The translations under genes and the position numbers were made by a program. Below the pieces are notes generated by a model. It worked only from the letters and a program-made list of their open reading frames with translations, ran no database searches and was not told the origin of the DNA. Of a stretch of 64,000 bases of DNA, positions 61,372 through 64,000 are shown in pieces (within the stretch, counting starts at the first letter, position 1; each line of letters starts with the position of its first letter). Source of the DNA: Dysgonomonas hofstadii (GTDB lineage Bacteria; Bacteroidota; Bacteroidia; Bacteroidales; Dysgonomonadaceae); the NCBI RefSeq assembly GCF_014196915.1, contig NZ_JACIEP010000004.1, positions 310,001 through 374,000 on the forward strand, read 5' to 3'.

Positions 61372-62537
61372 TCAGTTTTATATATTGGATTCAGGGCAAA
61401 ATGTCCCGGGATATTTCCCGAGCGGACTGCCCATTTCTTTTTACCGTCTTTGTCGAAACAATACAGAAGTCCGGGTGTCACATAGTTTCCGGCATCAGTT
61501 ATGAAAATGTCTTTTGTTTCGGGATGGACCATGATTCCATAAGGTTTTTCTATTTCTTTATCTGTACCGTCAGTGATAATATTCTTTGTTATGATCTCGT
61601 GGGTACGGGTATCTATAACACTATAGGATATAGTCCAATCGTTTGTTATGTAGCTCCATTCTGTGCCGTAGACATACAGAAATTCGTCGTCGATCCAATA
61701 ATTTGTAGCAGCAATGGGAATAGTATCGGTGATTTGCTGTTTTTCGACATCCAGGAAGAATAAACGTGCCGGCAGACCTTTATAATCTCCCCGCGAGCTA
61801 ACCCAGAGATTACCTCGTTTGTCTGCTTTTATACGTTCCAGATTGTATGCAACATCAATTCGTTTCTCTTCTTTAAAAGTTGCAATATCGATTACAGATA
61901 CAGTTCGCTCATATCCGTCTGTACTACCTGCTCCCATATACCCCCCCGAATTTGCTACATAGATTTTGCCATTTACAATATCTAACTCATCGGGTTGAAA
62001 TCCAACAAGGCAACGATCCACCTCCTTTAATGTTGCAGTATCTATCTTTGCAACAAATCCGATTTGTTCATAGTTTGGGTCAATCATTACAGGGCCGGCA
62101 TATGATGTTACATAAGCGTATCTGTGGTGAAACTTAATAAACCTGCAATTCGGGATTTCTATCTGGGTGATCCGTTTTGTCGTTTCGGCTTCCATAACCT
62201 CCACTTTATTCGAACAGTTAATAACTGCATAAAGCTTACTTCCATAGATGCCAATATCATTACCCACATCGCCCAACTCTTTCGGAACAGTTGGATTTAT
62301 TTCGGCGTATATGTTTCGTTTATAAATGCCGGTTGAGAAATCATAATAATCGAGAGTCGATTTATTACTACCCATATTTCCCTCGTTGAGCAGATAGAAT
62401 CCTTTGTAACCTATTATCTCCTGTGGTTCGCCTACAATTTCTTCCTCAGAGAGAATCATTTCTACATCGTCCCTGCAACTGGCAAAGCAGAATGTTATTA
62501 TGGCTAATAAAGTATATCTAATGATCGATTTTTTCAT
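61368..62537 (-). CDS. btuG: BtuG-like surface vitamin B12-binding lipoprotein
   Basis: 389 residues, lipoprotein signal ending ITFCFASC. The remainder is a seven-bladed YncE/DUF5074-type propeller opening with YKGFYLLNEGNMGSNKSTLD and followed by blades such as NSGGYMGAGSTDGYERTVSV and MVHPETKDIFITDAGNYVTP. In Bacteroides BtuG is a surface propeller that binds cobalamin very tightly and hands it to BtuB. Here the gene overlaps the btuB-like gene by 4 nt, the same order as in known loci, which makes BtuG the best call. The gene also overlaps the next gene by 4 nt, so translation is probably coupled. Confidence 0.88.
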   Translation of the reverse strand: MKKSIIRYTLLAIITFCFASCRDDVEMILSEEEIVGEPQEIIGYKGFYLLNEGNMGSNKSTLDYYDFSTGIYKRNIYAEINPTVPKELGDVGNDIGIYGSKLYAVINCSNKVEVMEAETTKRITQIEIPNCRFIKFHHRYAYVTSYAGPVMIDPNYEQIGFVAKIDTATLKEVDRCLVGFQPDELDIVNGKIYVANSGGYMGAGSTDGYERTVSVIDIATFKEEKRIDVAYNLERIKADKRGNLWVSSRGDYKGLPARLFFLDVEKQQITDTIPIAATNYWIDDEFLYVYGTEWSYITNDWTISYSVIDTRTHEIITKNIITDGTDKEIEKPYGIMVHPETKDIFITDAGNYVTPGLLYCFDKDGKKKWAVRSGNIPGHFALNPIYKTE

Positions 62538-64000
62538 AATTCAACTGTTAATGAAATCTTGTAATTACGTTTAGGCATAGGATAGTTCAGCACTACTTCA
62601 TAGTCCTGACTAAACAGGTTATTAACCTCGGCAGCAATGCGCATATTTGCCTTATTAAATTTGAAATTCTTGATAATTGCCATATCGTGAGTGTACCAGG
62701 GCTGTTCATAATCTTCCCGGATATTTGCAGAACTGTGATACCGTTCCCCAACATAGATGAAGCTATAATTGAGTTGCCATGATTTATAAGTCAAACTGGT
62801 TATTACCGAACCGCTGTGCCACGGTATATAAGGTATCTGACCTCCATAAGTTAGTTTCTGTAATTCTTCACTTTTACGTTCTGTAAAATCCTGTGCCTTC
62901 TGGTAGGTGTAAGCGAGTTTAAGGTTAAGTAATACATCAAAAGGTAACCGGAAAACTCCCGAAGCAGAAGCCTCAAGTCCCCTTATCTCCACATAGCCCA
63001 GGTTAATCATCATCCAACGATACTGACCACTTCCTTTAGGCACTGCGACAATCTTATCAGTTACTTCGTTATAGTAAACATCTGTTTGTAATTGCCATTG
63101 TTTTACAAATCCTTTCTTGTATGAGTTACCATATTGGAAACCTACATTATATTGGTGTGTAAATTCAGGTTTTAAAGCTATATTACCGATGTCGGTATAA
63201 TACAGATCATTAAATGTCGGCATTCGGAATATCCTTTTATAGAAAGCTCTTATATTAAAGTCTTTATCCCGAAAGGGTTGATAAGAAATAAAGAATGCTG
63301 GTGTAAATTCTTTTTTATTGGGCGCAGCTTTTACCGAATCGTCCATTGCTGTATTACCGGATTCTATTCTTTCATTTATGAATGTTGCTAAAAGGCTTCC
63401 CTGCATTTTTACTTTCCCTATTTCGACTGCTGTGGCGGCAGCTATTAGTGTTGAAACCCTTTTGGGAAAAACAAAACCATCCATATTTGAATCCAAAGTA
63501 TTGTATTGAATATCAGTAGATAGTGATACATCCCAGTTTTTAGTTATTGAGTATTTATTGACCAATGAGGCATATATCTCCTGTTGGCGGAAAGTGTTGT
63601 CAATCAACATAAGGGTAGTATCAGGATTTAGATAGCGCATGTAATCATAGGCATATTTCACATTTGCCTGTATCTCATGTTTATCTGATATACTCTTTTG
63701 AAAGGAACTCTGTGTGAAAAAACTCCTGTCCCATTGACGTTGAGAATTCAGCCACCTATTGTTTACTATGGCCCCGGGAATTCCCTTATTGGAATCGTAG
63801 TAATAAAGTTTAACTTTCCAATGCCCATCGGGAATAATACCATATAAACCGCCTTCGAGCCGGAAGGAAAAAATATCCCCGTTCTTTCTTATAGCCGTGG
63901 TGTCATACATCACCTTGTTTGAATTTGGGAGTACTCTTTTGTATCGGAACTTGTATTTACCTGACGAGTTTATGAGTTCAGTATTAAAAGATGCACTGAT
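62534..64000 (-). CDS. btuB: BtuB-like TonB-dependent vitamin B12 receptor, 3' part only
   Basis: The frame is open to the window edge: about 488 C-terminal residues are present. An internal GTG/ATG at 63913-63908 is not a real start. The visible part is the strand-and-loop pattern of a 22-stranded TonB-dependent barrel (RIFRMPTFNDLYYTDIGNI, then TPAFFISYQPFRDKDFNIRA, then YNVGFQYGNSYKKG), with the C-terminal strand KRNYKISLTVEL. RMPTFNDLYY is a segment found in BtuB and related cobalamin and iron receptors. The plug and TonB box are outside the window. Followed by btuG with a 4-nt overlap, which supports cobalamin rather than iron as the ligand. Confidence 0.85.
   Translation of the reverse strand: MSASFNTELINSSGKYKFRYKRVLPNSNKVMYDTTAIRKNGDIFSFRLEGGLYGIIPDGHWKVKLYYYDSNKGIPGAIVNNRWLNSQRQWDRSFFTQSSFQKSISDKHEIQANVKYAYDYMRYLNPDTTLMLIDNTFRQQEIYASLVNKYSITKNWDVSLSTDIQYNTLDSNMDGFVFPKRVSTLIAAATAVEIGKVKMQGSLLATFINERIESGNTAMDDSVKAAPNKKEFTPAFFISYQPFRDKDFNIRAFYKRIFRMPTFNDLYYTDIGNIALKPEFTHQYNVGFQYGNSYKKGFVKQWQLQTDVYYNEVTDKIVAVPKGSGQYRWMMINLGYVEIRGLEASASGVFRLPFDVLLNLKLAYTYQKAQDFTERKSEELQKLTYGGQIPYIPWHSGSVITSLTYKSWQLNYSFIYVGERYHSSANIREDYEQPWYTHDMAIIKNFKFNKANMRIAAEVNNLFSQDYEVVLNYPMPKRNYKISLTVEL

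Noticed and set aside
62534-63913. Complete 459-aa gene at the right edge
   Set aside because: The frame continues without a stop to the window end and the protein lacks the plug domain, so it is the 3' part of a longer TonB-dependent receptor.
1-64000. tRNA, rRNA, CRISPR arrays, insertion sequences
   Set aside because: I looked for typical tRNA arms, rRNA blocks, regularly spaced repeats and transposase motifs and saw none that I could support.

Overview
The window comes from a Gram-negative anaerobe of the Bacteroidales. The evidence is a SusC/SusD pair under a hybrid two-component regulator, many lipoproteins with Bacteroidetes-type lipoboxes, BtuG-like surface propellers, TAnnTTTG (-7) promoter elements and almost no Shine-Dalgarno sequences. 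Dysgonomonas or a close relative is a reasonable guess from gene content and AT-rich composition, but nothing here proves the genus. I saw no rRNA, tRNA, CRISPR array or intact insertion sequence.

Layout. 1-1018: 5' part of nrdD (class III ribonucleotide reductase) behind a cobalamin riboswitch. 1222-1812: a DUF2284 gene. 1980-20822: a polysaccharide utilisation locus. A sialidase-fold lipoprotein, a tiny lipoprotein and a hybrid two-component sensor run leftwards. GH2, GH130, GH105, an exported FAD oxidoreductase, a small membrane ORF and SusC/SusD run rightwards and end at a strong terminator. 20860-35281: an NtrB/NtrC-type pair plus a MacB-type efflux operon (membrane fusion protein, ATPase, six full permeases in three tandem pairs, a collapsed chimeric permease, TolC-like channel). 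A sigma-54 promoter and a perfect palindrome sit in front of it. 35543-38271: HAD phosphatase, Ada and 3-methyladenine glycosylase. 38374-42639: pflB-pflA-focA behind a second cobalamin riboswitch. 42778-45744: a Pif1-like helicase with TPRs and an extradiol dioxygenase-like enzyme. 45851-56373: a polyol-type catabolic locus with a DeoR regulator, split transketolase, FGGY kinase, two SDRs, RbtT-type transporter, alkaline phosphatase and phosphate-type porin. 56820-64000: a vitamin B12 uptake locus on the minus strand (BtuB-like receptor, BtuG-like propeller, three more surface lipoproteins).

How parts work together. Vitamin B12 is a recurring theme. Two oxygen-sensitive glycyl-radical enzymes that do not need B12 (NrdD and PflB) each lie behind a cobalamin riboswitch, and the window also holds a surface B12-capture locus. 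This suggests that B12 supply decides whether the cell uses these enzymes or B12-dependent alternatives encoded elsewhere. The polyol locus pairs an outer-membrane porin of the phosphate-selective family and a secreted phosphatase with a polyol permease. That would suit scavenging of a phosphorylated polyol by periplasmic dephosphorylation, import, oxidation, rephosphorylation and entry into the pentose phosphate pathway. Its DeoR regulator and its structural operon share a 15-bp operator-like sequence.

Limits: family assignments are from reading the protein sequences, without database searches. Substrates of the polysaccharide and polyol loci are inferred. Promoter and terminator calls are by motif only.
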